DNA of 64,000 nucleotides from Prorocentrum cordatum (GCA_963575745.1 CAUYUJ010016160.1:160678-224677), one strand, 5' to 3'; shown: positions 9,206 through 19,102, numbered from the stretch's first letter. The notes: generated by a model not told the origin, from the letters alone. Made by a program: numbers and translations.

Positions 9206-9608
9206 ATGCCTCCTGGAAAGGCGGATGCGTTCGTGTGCCCTTCCTGCGCTCAATGTTTACCTCGAGACGCATTTTCCGACACCCAGTTGGACAAACCACT
9301 TCGCGTCCGAGCTTGCATTCAGTGTGTTCTTCAGGCCACGATTTGATTATCTCACAGACGCCGTACACCGCACAAACCGGACATGTACCTCATGTCGCGC
9401 CCCGCCCGAAGCGCAGACGTTCTTATGTTCGGGTTGCGGGCAGGAAAGGATGAGGGCGGGCAAGGATGCGGAATGGAAGACATTGTCAGATCGACAGCCA
9501 CGAAAATGGCAACAAGGCGTTATCGATTTCCTTAACTATGTACAGATCTGTCTTCCCGCCTGCTTGCTCAACTTGAAGGACCATGATAGCGTGGCCACTT
9601 TCGCCTGA
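9206..9608 (+). pseudogene. Stc1-like zinc-finger protein fragment
   Basis: From the ATG at 9206, directly preceded in frame by a stop, 46 codons read a compact Cys motif: FVCPSCAQCLPRDAF, then SDTQLDKP, then RACIQCV. The C-x2-C, (L/P)-rich, FS-x2-QL-x-K, C-x2-C order is that of Stc1-type zinc fingers, a family linked to RNA-directed chromatin silencing in fission yeast. One frame over, 9330-9608 continues with a second pair, CTSC and 12 residues later CSGC, then an Arg/Lys/Trp-rich tail to a TGA. The frame change near 9335 implies a small indel, or an intron I cannot place, hence the pseudogene label. Domain identity is from motif order only. Confidence 0.45.
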
Positions 9609-9719
9609 TACCCTCGCACTTTCTAGTTGTGAGATGCCGGGGACAGCTGGCCAGGCCACTACCGCCTTGGATACGCATGTGCATGCGCACAGATAGTTAC
9701 ACATTCTATTCGCCTTTAC

Positions 9720-9930
9720 GCGTACATACCCATACATACGTATATTTTATGTACATATGTAGTATGTTTCCATAGGGGCACGCGCGCGCATGCGCGCACG
9801 CACGCACCCCGCTAACGCGCGACGCGCTACAAGACCAAGGCGCATGGCGCGCCGCGCCGCTGTAGTCTTGTATGTATGTATGTATGTATTTGTATATATA
9901 TTTATATATATATATACATACATACATATG
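9720..9930. repeat. TATG/ATAC and TA microsatellites
   Basis: ATAC and TATG runs at 9720-9760 and 9870-9930 with an alternating CG block at 9780-9810. Confidence 0.85.
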
Positions 9931-9932
9931 TC

Positions 9933-10175
9933 GTGAGTTTCGGGAAAGCGGCGTCGGTTTCGGTTTCGCGTTCGCGTCGCGCGCGCGGGCGAGGCGAAGC
10001 TGCCTTGACGGGCGGGGGGACTGGCCCCGCCGTGGGTCGGGAGTGGCCCGCCAGTATCCCGTGGTGTCACGCGGTGTCCCGTGGCGCGGTGTCCCGTTGT
10101 GTCCCGCGGTGTCCCGCATTGCCCCGCGGCGTCGCGCGTCGCGGTGTCCCGCATTGCCCCGCGAGGTCGATAGAT
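9933..10175 (-). repeat. Composite repeat S, inverted copy of 63030-63315
   Basis: The block GGCGTCGGTTTCGGTTTCG through GCGAGGCGAAGCTGC, followed by GTGTCCCGTGG minisatellite units, is the reverse complement of the arrangement at 63030-63315. Confidence 0.75.
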
Positions 10176-10649
10176 GGATCGATCGACAAATCGACGGCGC
10201 ATCGTGCGTGGCCGCTGCCCGTCTTCACGCGCTGCCGACGCAGGACAGGTTCCCCCCCTGCAGCCCGCCGGTTTCCTGTCGGCCATGGGCGGCCAGTTTG
10301 TTTGGAGGCCGCACCTCAAGCTTCACTGCTGCCTGGTCGTGGATTCGACTACCACCCTGGGCCTCCTCTGCATCATCTGGTGGCACAACGTTGCTCATCG
10401 CCTTCGTGGTGCTCTTCTTCCTCCTGGGCGTCGACCTGGTCGCGTGGCGCGTCCTCCCCTGCAGTGCTTGAGGCTGGCGTTCGCGGACCGCCGTTGACGG
10501 CAACACCACTCCCTTCGCTTTCCGGGACTTCGCCCTCGGTTCCTGTCCAAGGCGTACCTTTCCCTGCACATCCACTTCGGCGCCGCCTGTTCCCCGGGCC
10601 CCGCCCGCTCCTGGCCGCCTGAGGCCCCGCCTTCCTGTGCCCTGTCTCC
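10176..10649. other. GC-rich stretch with a possible membrane-helix frame
   Basis: One plus frame near 10388-10471 encodes LLIAFVVLFFLLGVDLVAW, a typical membrane span, ending at TGA. Flanking frames are equally open, and no start, domain or splice border can be fixed, so I do not call a gene. Confidence 0.3.
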
Positions 10650-10725
10650 TTAATTAAAGCTGTGCGTAGCCCGCCTAGCTTTTAGCGGAAGAGGTTCGCT
10701 CTCGCCCCGCATATAAAAAGTGTAT
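10650..10725 (+). repeat. Family P repeat, copy 3
   Basis: TTAATTAAAGCTGTGCG, then TAGCTTTTAGCGG and AAGAGGTTCGCTCTCGCC match the copies at 2005, 2335 and 13590. Confidence 0.75.
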
Positions 10726-11160
10726 GATCGATCGGCAGAGGGAGATCGATCGCGAGATCGTTAGGTAGGTAGAGAGTGATATCGATAGGTTGATGGCCAA
10801 ACAGGCGCTATGTGGTGCCCGACTGGTTTCTGCCGAACCCGATCCGACCCCAATCGCACACTGAAACATGAATTTCCCACCCCGCAAACCTCCTTGCCAC
10901 CCGGTGTGTGGTCGCGTAGGTATATGTATAGGTATTGTTGTCCCTTCCGCTCTCTCTCTCTCTCTCTTTCCCTCTTGTGTGTGTGTGTTTTCAAATGTAT
11001 TTCTCCGTATCGTTATCACGTGTTTCCTCTCTGTATATTTTTCCGGTCGTTTATCAATCGTGTCTCTCTCCTTCTTTCTATTTGTATGTATGTTCTCTTT
11101 CTTTCTTTCTCTCTCTCTCTCTCTCTCGCCCCTCCATTGATATATCGCCCCCCTCTCGTG
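10726..11160. repeat. GATCGATAG remnants and CT microsatellites
   Basis: GATCGAT/GAGATCG units at 10725-10790 resemble the arrays at 59460 and 62425. CT runs lie at 10950-10970 and 11095-11130. No gene. Confidence 0.6.
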
Positions 11161-11424
11161 CTATCAGCCCCTCCGCTTCCACACCTTTTTCTCGCTCTCG
11201 CACCGCTCGCAAAAGGCGTTTTTTTTCTGCGCCCGGCGTGGGTGCACAGGGTGATGAGACTGGTTAGTTGACTGGCTCCCTTTGTGCTGCCCGTGCTTGC
11301 CGCCAGTGCATCTCCTCTGCATGGCCTGCGCCCGCGACGGCTGCGCGATTCCGCGGGGGGCACCTGAGCCCGCTCCGACGACTGGGCACTTTTTTGATCA
11401 TCCACAGCGCGCCCGAGAGGGAGG

Positions 11425-11475
11425 AGGAGGAGGAGGAGAACGAGGAGGAGGAGGAGGAGGAGGAGGAGCACTAGA
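11425..11475 (+). repeat. GAG microsatellite
   Basis: A 50-bp (GAG)n run. Confidence 0.9.
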
Positions 11476-11512
11476 GTGCAGCCCAAGGTGCATCAGCCAT
11501 ACTGCAGTCCCT

Positions 11513-11640
11513 AACCCCCGACATCAAGATTTGTTTCATGATGTCGACCCCGAGAGGGTTGGACTTTTTCCATGGGGCCACTTTTTCAGCCCGAGTCGTT
11601 TCTGGATCCCCGTCCCTGATTTCTGTCTCCATCGTGTCTA
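11513..11640 (+). repeat. Family A, copy A2
   Basis: Begins ACCCCCGACATC, with a hairpin GACATCAAGATTTG..TTTCATGATGTC, then TTTTTCAGCCCGAGTCG. The far end is degenerate. Confidence 0.65.
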
Positions 11641-11770
11641 CGAAAACGTTTTGCCTCACTCCGCGAAGCCACCCACTCGTGGAAGGCGAGCGCCCCGTTG
11701 GCGCGCCATTCTGGCGGGAGCTCCGTGTTGAAGGAACACGCTTCCCATGTCGAGCAAGAAGGATTGCGAC

Positions 11771-11920
11771 ATGGCGGGCAGGGCTAGACCTAAACGCTGT
11801 GTTGCTGGACATCGGCTGTGTTTTGTTTTCGTTTTGGGGAGGAGGTACAGGAACACAGGTAGAGCAACACGAACGAAAACAACACGAAAAACAGCGTTTA
11901 GGTCCAGACCTGATGGCGGG
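11771..11920. mobile_element. hAT-like MITE with 8-bp target duplication
   Basis: A 134-bp element (11779-11912) has inverted ends beginning CAGGGCTAGACCTAAACGCT on the left and CAGGTCTGGACCTAAACGCT when the right end is reversed (20 of 22 matches). It is flanked by perfect direct repeats ATGGCGGG at 11771-11778 and 11913-11920. An 8-bp duplication and ends starting CAGG are hallmarks of the hAT superfamily. It has no coding capacity. Confidence 0.85.
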
Positions 11921-11968
11921 GTCTGAAATCGGAGAAGAAACAACGGCATGAGCATGAACTATTGGCGC

Positions 11969-12088
11969 TCCGCGCGGATGATGTCTTGGATCCGTGCTGG
12001 GCCCCCCAACGGCGCCTCGGGCGCCGCCCCTGGCGCGCTCCGCGCGCCAGGGACGGGGGTCCAGCGCAGATCGAAGAAATCCGCGCCG
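11969..12088 (+). repeat. Family B GC-rich foldback, copy B3
   Basis: The most complete copy: left end TCCGCGCGGATGATGTCTTG and right end GATCGAAGAAATCCGCGC are inverted, with GGCGCGCTCCGCGCGCC at the centre. Confidence 0.8.
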
Positions 12089-12299
12089 ACGGCCAAACTT
12101 GCTTCTTCTTCTGATTGAAAGTTCAATGAGGGGCTAAGCGGCAGCTCCTGCTTTGAAAGAACCGCCCTCCATCCATGTAGGCTCTCCGCACCTTCGAACG
12201 TTCGGTCATCAAATATGACACGTCCCAGGCGAAGGTGCCATGTTGAAAAAGGAGTAGTATTGCATTTGTGTCACATATGACCTCTGAGCCCTAACACAC

Positions 12300-12600
12300 A
12301 TGTGGCGGGATTGTGTTTGGAGAGTCCCGGGCGAGAGCCCTACTTTGATATCGTTCAAGCTCCCAACAGTGCAATTGCTGCAAATGTTTAACAGGACAGC
12401 GCGCGGTGCTCAAGGCAAGAGCCTCTTGTTGTACGACTGGCCTTCCATCCGAGCACAGTATACGACTACCACCACCAAGATCGATAATCATCTACGATGC
12501 GTTTTGGTGCAGTTTTGTTCTGAAGTGCTGTTTCTGTTTCAGGAACTCCCCATGCCACGGCGCCTGCGAGCTGCGCCGCGCTCCTTTTCGCCGTGGCGTC
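12300..12600 (+). CDS. Possible coding ORF of lower GC
   Basis: An ATG at 12300 opens a frame of over 200 codons that later runs into a GAG tract. The first 100 residues are balanced, with ARGAQGKSLLLYDW and a hydrophobic LVQFCSEVLFLF run. GC is lower than in the neighbours and third-position bias is weak. Upstream (12130-12250) there is faint similarity to the 82-bp array unit at 15482. No family is recognised; it may be chance. Confidence 0.22.
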
Positions 12601-12774
12601 GCAGCGTCGTCCAGCATGACCCTGCCCCTAACCCTTTCTGCGGTAAATTACTGTTGCGGGTGGTGGTGGTATATACAAGTTGGCCTCGCATTCCATGTGA
12701 GAAGTTGGGTCTACGGAGACGTCTGGGTGGTGCCACAGCAGGGAGGAGTTATCTATATATAAAAGAGGTAGTGG

Positions 12775-12850
12775 GAGGAGGAGGAGGAGGAGGAGGAGGA
12801 GGGAGAAGAGGAGGAGGAGGAGGGAGAAGAGGAGGAGGAGGAGGAGGACA
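12775..12850 (+). repeat. GAG microsatellite
   Basis: (GAG)n with GGAGAA interruptions. Confidence 0.9.
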
Positions 12851-13589
12851 GCACACGCTGAGGGCCCACTCGCCGGCTCACTCCACACCGTTTCCATCCC
12901 TCGTTGGTCATCGTTCCTCATCCCCCTCCGCCCCCTATTTCGCCGCAGCCGCTCCCGAAAAGCGCTGGCGGAGATCACTGGCGCTATCGTAGCTTTCACT
13001 CCTCCCCCTCCTATTCCCTCCTCCTGGTCGCTGCGACTGCCTCTCACTTTCCTCCTCCTCCTCCTCGTCCCACGCTTGACTGCGACTGCCGCGGTTGTTC
13101 TCCTCAGCACAAGTGGAGATCGAATGTCATTGTTCTCCTCAGCACTGGCGGGAAGCGTCTCCTTACAAGTTGGGGAATCCCATCTCCCTCCCCATCCCCC
13201 TTCCATCCCCGTTCCTGTTTCTGCTTCCCCCGTTGTCGTGCTCTGGCTCTGCACTCTGCACAGGCGCACTGTGCGAAAATGGTCAGGGCGTATTAAGTTT
13301 GGTATTGTTTAGCGGGGTTGGGCATGGGAAGTTGCATCTTTAAAACCTTGCGTGGAGCGTGTTAGCGCCCAGCCAATCTGAGACGGCCAACTTCAAGGCA
13401 TTGACCTACCTGCCCAAAGTCGGGTAAACTGCTTGTCAAATGGGTTTCCCAGTCTGACCCGGTATGTGCTTCGGTGGAGGCCTCTTCGATGCGCCTCCCT
13501 CCCAGACGCAGTCAGCACAGAGTTCTCTCGATCTGTACCTTCTTTCAAAGATGTTGGCACATAATTAGCGTGTTTGCGTGTTGCCAGTG
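12851..13589. other. Stretch without a recognised gene
   Basis: It contains TTCTCCTCAGCAC twice (13098, 13133), pyrimidine-rich blocks and short ORFs. Nothing recognisable. Confidence 0.45.
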
Positions 13590-13640
13590 TTCTTTTAGCG
13601 GAAGAGGTTCGCTCTCGCCCCGCAGATCAAAAAGTGTGTT
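13590..13640 (+). repeat. Family P repeat, copy 4 (short)
   Basis: TTTTAGCGGAAGAGGTTCGC followed by TCTCGCCCCGC matches copy 3. Confidence 0.75.
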
Positions 13641-13877
13641 GCCAGTTTTGTTGTTTTTCTCCCAGCGTTCGGGCTAGAAGCATGCCGTTGGTTAAGACAC
13701 ATTGCATTTTGGCACAAGCCAGTGGCAAGGTTGCGCCAGGATGCACATAAGAAAGTTGTCTTTGCCACCAGCAGGGTCGGTAGCACGCGGGCGGTTGGCC
13801 ACGGCAAGAGCGATCACCACGAGGGGTCATCCCACCGCCGCGCTTTCGGCATGATGAGATGCTTGAACATTGATTCG

Positions 13878-13982
13878 GGGGCCCCAGAACCGCGATGTGA
13901 CGGACCGCGAGGTGATTTCAGATTCCCCAACGACTTCACCGCGCGGTCCGTCACCGTATACGGTTTTGAAACCTCTTAGGCC
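13878..13982. repeat. Family T foldback, copy 1
   Basis: GACGGACCGCGAGGTGA on the left mirrors TCACCGCGCGGTCCGTC on the right, and the outer ends are GGGGCC.. and ..GGCCCC. A related pair lies at 19876-19975. Confidence 0.65.
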
Positions 13983-14039
13983 CCAGTCGCCCGAGACGTC
14001 TGCGGAGAACTACCCGAGTCCGAAAGCCTTGCGGTGATT

Positions 14040-14060
14040 CCGAATCCCTTTTGGCTCATC
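14040..14060 (+). other. Degenerate spliced-leader-like sequence
   Basis: CCGAATCCCTTTTGGCTCAT matches the dinoflagellate leader at 16 of 21 positions, including TTTTGGCTCA. It lies 40 nt before the ATG of a protein-like ORF, the usual leader-to-start geometry. With this many mismatches chance is possible. Confidence 0.35.
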
Positions 14061-14099
14061 AAACGGCGTGGTCACCATATTGTCTGGGGGCCCCGATTG

Positions 14100-14343
14100 A
14101 TGGCACTCCACATGTTCTCCTGGCGATTGTCTCGGGACGATCACGACGATGACGATGAACATGAGAAGAGGGCACCCCGAGGCGCATCGCACGACCTCAA
14201 GGCAGCCATCAGGAACTCCCAGCACCTCAAATTGCAGGAGGCGCAAGATGCACTGCAAGCCGAGGTCGATGACGGCCCAGGGAACGACACTACTCCTGAA
14301 GTCACTTCGCCTCCGAAGGACTGCCGCCGACGTGTGATTTCTA
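14100..14343 (+). CDS. Possible first exon, acidic helical protein
   Basis: The ATG at 14100 follows a leader-like sequence by 40 nt. The frame starts MALHMFSWRLSRDDHDDDDE, then a predicted helix containing SHDLKAAIRNSQ and LQEAQDALQAEVDDG, then a Pro/Thr stretch. About two thirds of codons end in G or C. The open frame continues to 14846, but from about 14470 it crosses GA and TA microsatellites and is no longer protein-like, so the exon probably ends near 14330-14470. No family is recognised. Confidence 0.4.
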
Positions 14344-14484
14344 TTTCGTATCTGGTGAATTTCGGCTCTGGGCAGCTGCCCGGCGAGGGCGGTCAGAGTG
14401 GTTGGGGCAGATATTGTTCGTCGGTGCAGGCGGGGGCGGTTCGGGCCAGGGCAGGCGAGAGAGATGAAGATGTAGCGAGAGATT

Positions 14485-14486
14485 GG

Positions 14487-14518
<32 letters not shown>

Positions 14519-14605
14519 ACAAAAGGTAGGAGACGGAGGGAGAGAAATGGAGAGAGACGGAGTAGGAGAAGAGAAATACATATATATATATATATATATA
14601 TATGT

Positions 14606-14637
<32 letters not shown>

Positions 14638-14640
14638 CAA
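14485..14640. repeat. GA/TA/GA compound microsatellite
   Basis: (GA)n, then (TA)n at 14580-14602, then (GA)n again. Confidence 0.9.
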
Positions 14641-14969
14641 ACAAAAATAGTGAGAGAGGGAGGTGGAGCGGAGGAATTCTTCGCGCTTCGCGTATCCCTA
14701 CCAGCTGGTACCACCTGCCTGGGCTAGGTCGGCCGCGCGGACTGGCGCCAGCAGGGCGACTCTCCGCTCCTGAATGTAGAGCATTTTGCTTATTGCACGT
14801 GCGTTTGCTTTCATTGCATGTCCTACTGCAGTTTCTTCTGCTGTAGTTATGCGAGCTGGCTCGCCGACGCTGGCGGCCGTGTTCGCAAATTCGCACCGTT
14901 CCGCCGCCCCGGGCGTCGCTCCCGCTCCCTGGCGGTCGCCTTGGAGCCGCTAACCAAAAAAGTATCCCC

Positions 14970-15165
14970 ACCAGCCCACTCAGAAATGTTGCCCATGAGA
15001 GTTGACAGGAAAATTGACGAAGAGGCGCATATAGTAAAACGAAGCGGGCAACCGGCATGAACAGAGAGACTTCTGGTTATTCGGGCCGTCCCTGGGGCCC
15101 GCGGGGGGGCGTGGGGAGGAGGAGGAGGAGGAGGAGGAGGAGGAGGAGGAGGAGGAGGAGGACCA
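14970..15165 (+). repeat. Third copy of the GTTGACGGG segment, plus GAG tract
   Basis: It carries CCCATGAGAGTTGACAGG, then GAAGCGGGCAACC and CTGGGGCCCGCG, matching 44402-44570 and 47268-47430, and then a 50-bp GAG run. The two better copies belong to the 1.6-kb duplication. Confidence 0.8.
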
Positions 15166-15408
15166 GTGTTAAACCCTGGACTCATCAAAGATATTGCCAT
15201 GAACCCTGTACAAGGGTTCACTTTCACTGATGGAAGTGCCCCTCTGGAAGACAACGGCATGAAAATGTGGAACACCGCCGGAACACCCTTCTTGGGACTT
15301 CAACGCTGCGAATCAACGTACTTGCTGCGTCTTGGCGATCCTGAATCGCGCATGGACGCTATCCTGGGGACTCCAGCGCCGCGAGTCAACGTGATTGCTG
15401 CGCCCTGA
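15166..15408 (+). CDS. Possible coding fragment, unknown protein
   Basis: An 80-codon frame right after the GAG tract reads a balanced peptide with IKDIAMNPVQGFTFTDG and, further on, WNTAGTPFLGLQRC, ending at TGA. GC is near 52%, lower than the flanks. The frame is open upstream through the GAG tract. No domain is recognised. It might be a relic of a mobile-element ORF or a host exon. Confidence 0.28.
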   Translation: MLNPGLIKDIAMNPVQGFTFTDGSAPLEDNGMKMWNTAGTPFLGLQRCESTYLLRLGDPESRMDAILGTPAPRVNVIAAP

Positions 15409-15481
15409 CATCCCGACATCGTTCCAAAACACCGTTATTGGGACGCTAGCCATGATAATTTTTTCAAAGTCTGCAAATTCT

Positions 15482-15900
15482 TAAGACGAGTGTGCCCAGC
15501 GCTCAGGTGAAAGACACATTTTGAAGAGGAGTTGCCCTCCATTCGTGAAGCTCCTCCAATATTGTAAAACGAATGTGCGCGGCGCGCAGGCGAGAGTCAC
15601 AGTTTGAAAGCGATCCGCCTCCATCCGTAAAGCCCTTGCAACATTCAAAACCGATTGTGCGCGGCGCGTAGGCGAGAGCCACATATTGAAAACGGCCCGC
15701 CCTCCATCCGTGATGCTCGTGCAAGCCTTCAATCCGAAGGTGCGCGGCGCTGAGCCGAGAGCCACATTTTGAAAACGACCCGCCCTCCATCCATGAAGCT
15801 TTTGCAAAGTTTCAAGACGAATGTGCGCGGCGCTGAGGCCAAGCCACATTTTGAAAGCGACTCTCCCTCCATCCGTGAAGCTGAGGCAAAGGTTAGCTTC
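15482..15900 (+). repeat. 82-bp tandem array, five copies
   Basis: Units begin near 15482, 15566, 15646, 15730 and 15813. Each holds GTGCGCGGCGC, GAGAGYCACATTTTGAAA and CCCTCCATCCGTGAAGC. The minus strand stays open across the array with a 27-residue periodicity, but 82 is not a multiple of three, so this does not prove coding. Confidence 0.9.
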
Positions 15901-16044
15901 AGGACAATAAAGGGTGAGGAAGTCTCAAACGAAACGCCTGGTCCGCCCTTTCTACCGGCCTCAGGGTGCGACAGGGAGGAGCTATTTATTAGGAAGAGGG
16001 ATGGAGAAGGAGGGGGAGGAGGAGGAGGAGGAGGAGACAACCCG

Positions 16045-16260
16045 TCTCTTGGGGCCTTCGTGGGACGTTCTTTGGGCGCTCTTGGGCGTTCTTGGGGCCG
16101 TCTTGGGGCTGTCTTGGGGCCGTCTTGGATCCTTATTGGGGCTCTCTTGGGGCTCTCTGGAGGCCCTCTTGGGAGCCCTGGAGGGCATCTTGGGGCTATT
16201 GTGGAGGGCGTCGGTGAAAAGACAGGGGTCCTAACGTTTGGTGTCCTCTCTGGGGCCCTC
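16045..16260 (+). repeat. CTTGGGG-type minisatellite
   Basis: Units such as CTTGGGGCCGTCTTGGGG; same type as at 8385. Confidence 0.8.
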
Positions 16261-17089
16261 GAAGTCGCCCCTTGGAGGTGCATCGGAAGCGAAAAGGCGA
16301 TACATTATTGATGTTCCTGTTGCTTTTGAAAGATTTGGGGCTCCAGAGGCGCTCCGAGAGCACTTTCAACCGTCTTGTGGACCTATTCGGGCTTATTTAT
16401 GGTATGTCGGAAGCTACATCCCCAGGCCGAATGTTTTTTCCCCTTGGACTAAAAATGTCAGATCTTGGACTAAAAATGTGAGAACATCAGCGGATCCAAT
16501 TGGATCCCTTTTCGGGTGTGGGAGAGTTTCGTGGATCCTATTTCTGTGCTGCGCGGATCCAATGTCCTGCGTTTGAAAAAAACGATGGATCCATTGATTC
16601 CCCGGGAATCTAATAATAATTAACATCCGGGACCCAGGGGAAATGGGATCCGCGGAGCACCGCAAGCGAAGCATCATGCTATCCACGGAGCTGTGGATCT
16701 GCAGGCCAATGCTATGATTCTACGGGGGATGGGGGTCTTCCCAGGATGAAGAGGGGAAGGATGAGGGAAGAGGCAAGAGGAGGTGGGAGGAGAACAGAAG
16801 GGATCGGCGCGTCGCTTCCGACATGTGGGGTCAAGAGGAAAATCTTTCGGCTTGCGGAAGTATCTTGGTCCATCTTCGGCTATCTTGAGCCGCTTTGAAG
16901 GCAGTTTTGAAGTTCAGAAAGCCCTCTTGGAGCCATCTTGGGCGAACAAGGATCCCCTGACACATTGCGAATCCCCCCAACAAAAGCCTCAGCGAGGGGA
17001 GGTTCGAAGGTACCCCTCCCCGAAGGGAAGAGGGTTTTGGAATATGGGAGAGATATCGCTGGAGCACCTCAGCCCAGAGGGCTGGTGGG
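16261..17089. other. Stretch without a recognised gene
   Basis: Several GGATCC sites (16494-16680) and an adjacent pair of TTGGACTAAAAATGT (16444 and 16464). Short ORFs only. Confidence 0.45.
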
Positions 17090-17140
<51 letters not shown>

Positions 17141-17152
17141 AAAAAAAAAAAT
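17090..17152. repeat. TA/GA microsatellite with poly-A
   Basis: (TA)n, (GA)n and an A11 run. Confidence 0.9.
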
Positions 17153-17230
17153 CAACTCCCACATCGCAGAGGAATCATGCAGTGAGGTTACCAAGTGTGG
17201 TCTTCTGCAACAGGGGGCTCGCAGAGGAGG

Positions 17231-17832
17231 TCACCAGCTAGCGGTGCAGACAATTCCAGGTGAATTGCGGTGCGGGCCCGTGTGCGCTGCCGCACTGTCC
17301 CAGATCTGGCGAGCGATTGGAGAGCATAGGTCGTGTGCGGCCTGCCAGTCACCCAGGCGCGTCGAGAAAAATCAGAAAAATCAGAACGGAGGAGGTTTCT
17401 GCAGTTTTCGGCCTCCGGGGGGCTCTCGCTGGCCCGCCCCCCAGGACTCTCACAACGCGCCGGGATGAGAAACCGGTCCCGATGACGGGGACCAGACCTC
17501 TGGGGAGCCATGTTGTGACACACAGAAAACACGACGGCGGGGGTCTGGGGAAGGAAGTTCCAGTCTCGCGAGCCGTCCGGGAGAAGGTTGGGGCCGGCGA
17601 GGCGGGGGCCAAGCGGGCATTGCGGGCATTGCAGCAGGTGCCGCATGGTGCCGGCAGACCCGATCCGTTGAGGCGATGCGTTGTCCCACAGCAGCCAGCG
17701 GCAATTGAAGCACTGGGGAGGCTCATAGTTGGGGCGCCGAAGCTGGGATTTGAGGGGGAAGCTGGAGAGGATCAGTGTCTTGCCAATTCCTTCGGCAACA
17801 GCTTCGACGACGAACGGCTTCGGAGTCTTGGC
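17231..17832 (-). CDS. Two-exon minus-strand gene fragment with CxxC pairs
   Basis: Exon A (17832 to about 17551) starts after an AG|G acceptor and reads KTPKPFVVEAVAEGIGKTL, then QCFNCRWLLWDN and LLQCPQCPLGP. The two C-x2-C pairs about 24 residues apart suggest a small zinc-binding unit. Exon B (17341-17231) starts after CTGGCAG, reads AAHDLCSPIARQIWDSAAAH and ends at TGA. Both exons join in phase. The space between, 17342-17550, is nearly all family A repeat, so the repeat would be the intron; no canonical donor is visible at 17550. A continuous 270-codon ORF also reads through the repeat. The protein family is not recognised. Confidence 0.5.
17364..17550 (-). repeat. Family A, copy A3, apparent intron
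   Basis: Sense strand is minus, the same as the surrounding exons. It begins CCCAGACCCCC and ends GTTCTGATTTTTCTG. It occupies almost the whole gap between two in-phase exon-like segments. Confidence 0.8.
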
Positions 17833-18733
17833 CTGTCTTGGCTCAAGCACTGGGAAGATGGATACGTCTGATGTGGCTGGCCTGGGCAAGAGTTGGACTG
17901 CCATGTTGCAGCATGTCTTTCCAGCGCTCGGCCCTTGTATGGTCAGGCACGCTGGCCTTTCACATGCGCACCCAGCAAGTGACGTCCGTATGTCCCACAT
18001 CCGAATCCATCCAGGTGTGCTTCCACCGTCCTGGCCGTTGTGAACCCCTCTTCCGACGTCGCGCTTCGTTCGTGACGTCGGCCCCAGGGATCTCCACCCC
18101 TTACCCTCGGACAGGCCTTACATCCTGAGTCGACTTTTTAACGGTTTGGGGGCCCGCTGAGGGCCCCCAGATGCTCAAAAATTGCGGTGCAATTTCGGGA
18201 GACCTCGTCTGTCCTGTAAATTGTTGTCTTTTTCTCTGGGATAGGGCACGCATAGACACGCTATCCACTTCGCGGTCCCCAGGCGTCAACGTCCCGAGCC
18301 TTTCCCAGCCTCCCGCCCCGCGGAGCGGAGCGACACGCTATCCGCTTGTGAGGCGTAGCTTGTCGCTAGGGCTGCCGCGGCGACTTTTTTGGTTGGCGGC
18401 CGCTTGACTCAAGCAGCGTTCGAGCGACCGAGGGGCGCTCCTGAGGCGAAGCGGGGCACTAATGCAGAGGCGGCGGGAGGCGGAGGGGGCGCGGGGGCTC
18501 AGGAGACCGCGCCCAGAACACATACAGTCCTTGTGTGCAAGTGCCGGAGGTGCGCACAGCGAAGCGGAAATCCTGGCAGGGCCGGAACGCGAAGCCTGGC
18601 CGCCGCGGCGACACGCTGAGCAAAAGCTCCCGACCGTGCCCCCCCTCTCTATACGGAAGGCTCCTGTGGCGATGGCGCGCCGCCGACGCCGGCGAAGGTG
18701 TTCAGGGCTGAGCCCTGCGACGCGGGAGCACCG
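17833..18733. other. Stretch without a certain gene
   Basis: The upstream part of the minus-strand ORF (to 18000) may contain another exon. GGGGGCCCGCTGAGGGCCCC near 18149 is a short palindrome. The rest is GC-rich with no recognised feature. Confidence 0.4.
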
Positions 18734-18870
18734 AGGGACACGGTGATGCCACCAGACCCTCTGGAATTCAACCTCGAACGATCGGGGCCGCGGTGGAAGC
18801 ACCCAGGGACCCGATGGCGCCACCAGACCCGACGGAATTCGGCCTCGAACGATCGGAGCCGCGATCGGTT
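18734..18870 (+). repeat. About 70-bp tandem duplication
   Basis: Two units share GCCACCAGACC, GGAATTC and CTCGAACGATCGG. Confidence 0.75.
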
Positions 18871-19102
18871 CAAGGCCGAGCGATCGACGTGGCGCCAAAA
18901 TAGCCAAAGTGGCGAGGTGGCGGCATGCGGGCCGCGGTACCGGGGCCTTCGGTGGAGCTCCCTATGGGGCCACAACGCTGTACTGAGTGCGTCGAATCAG
19001 AGACATGCGGAGGGCGGAGGCAGGAAGGGGGAGGAGAGAGGACGGGGGAGGAGGAAGGAGCCAGGAGGAGGGGAACGCGGGGCGATGCCTCTTCAAACCC
19101 AT
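18871..19102. other. Purine-rich stretch, no gene seen
   Basis: A GGAGG-rich block at 19010-19075; no supported feature. Confidence 0.4.

Noticed and set aside
10650-10725. tRNA-like or pol III promoter in family P
   Set aside because: GGTTCGCTCTC resembles a B box, but no cloverleaf folds and the A-box spacing is wrong.
15481-16283. 27-residue repeat protein on the minus strand of the 82-bp array
   Set aside because: The unit is 82 bp, not a multiple of three, and frame changes between units; the apparent periodicity comes from the DNA repeat.
17834-17850. TTGGCTCAAG, the last 10 bases of the spliced leader
   Set aside because: Upstream bases do not match the leader, and the site lies inside or beside a minus-strand exon candidate where it is read as coding sequence.
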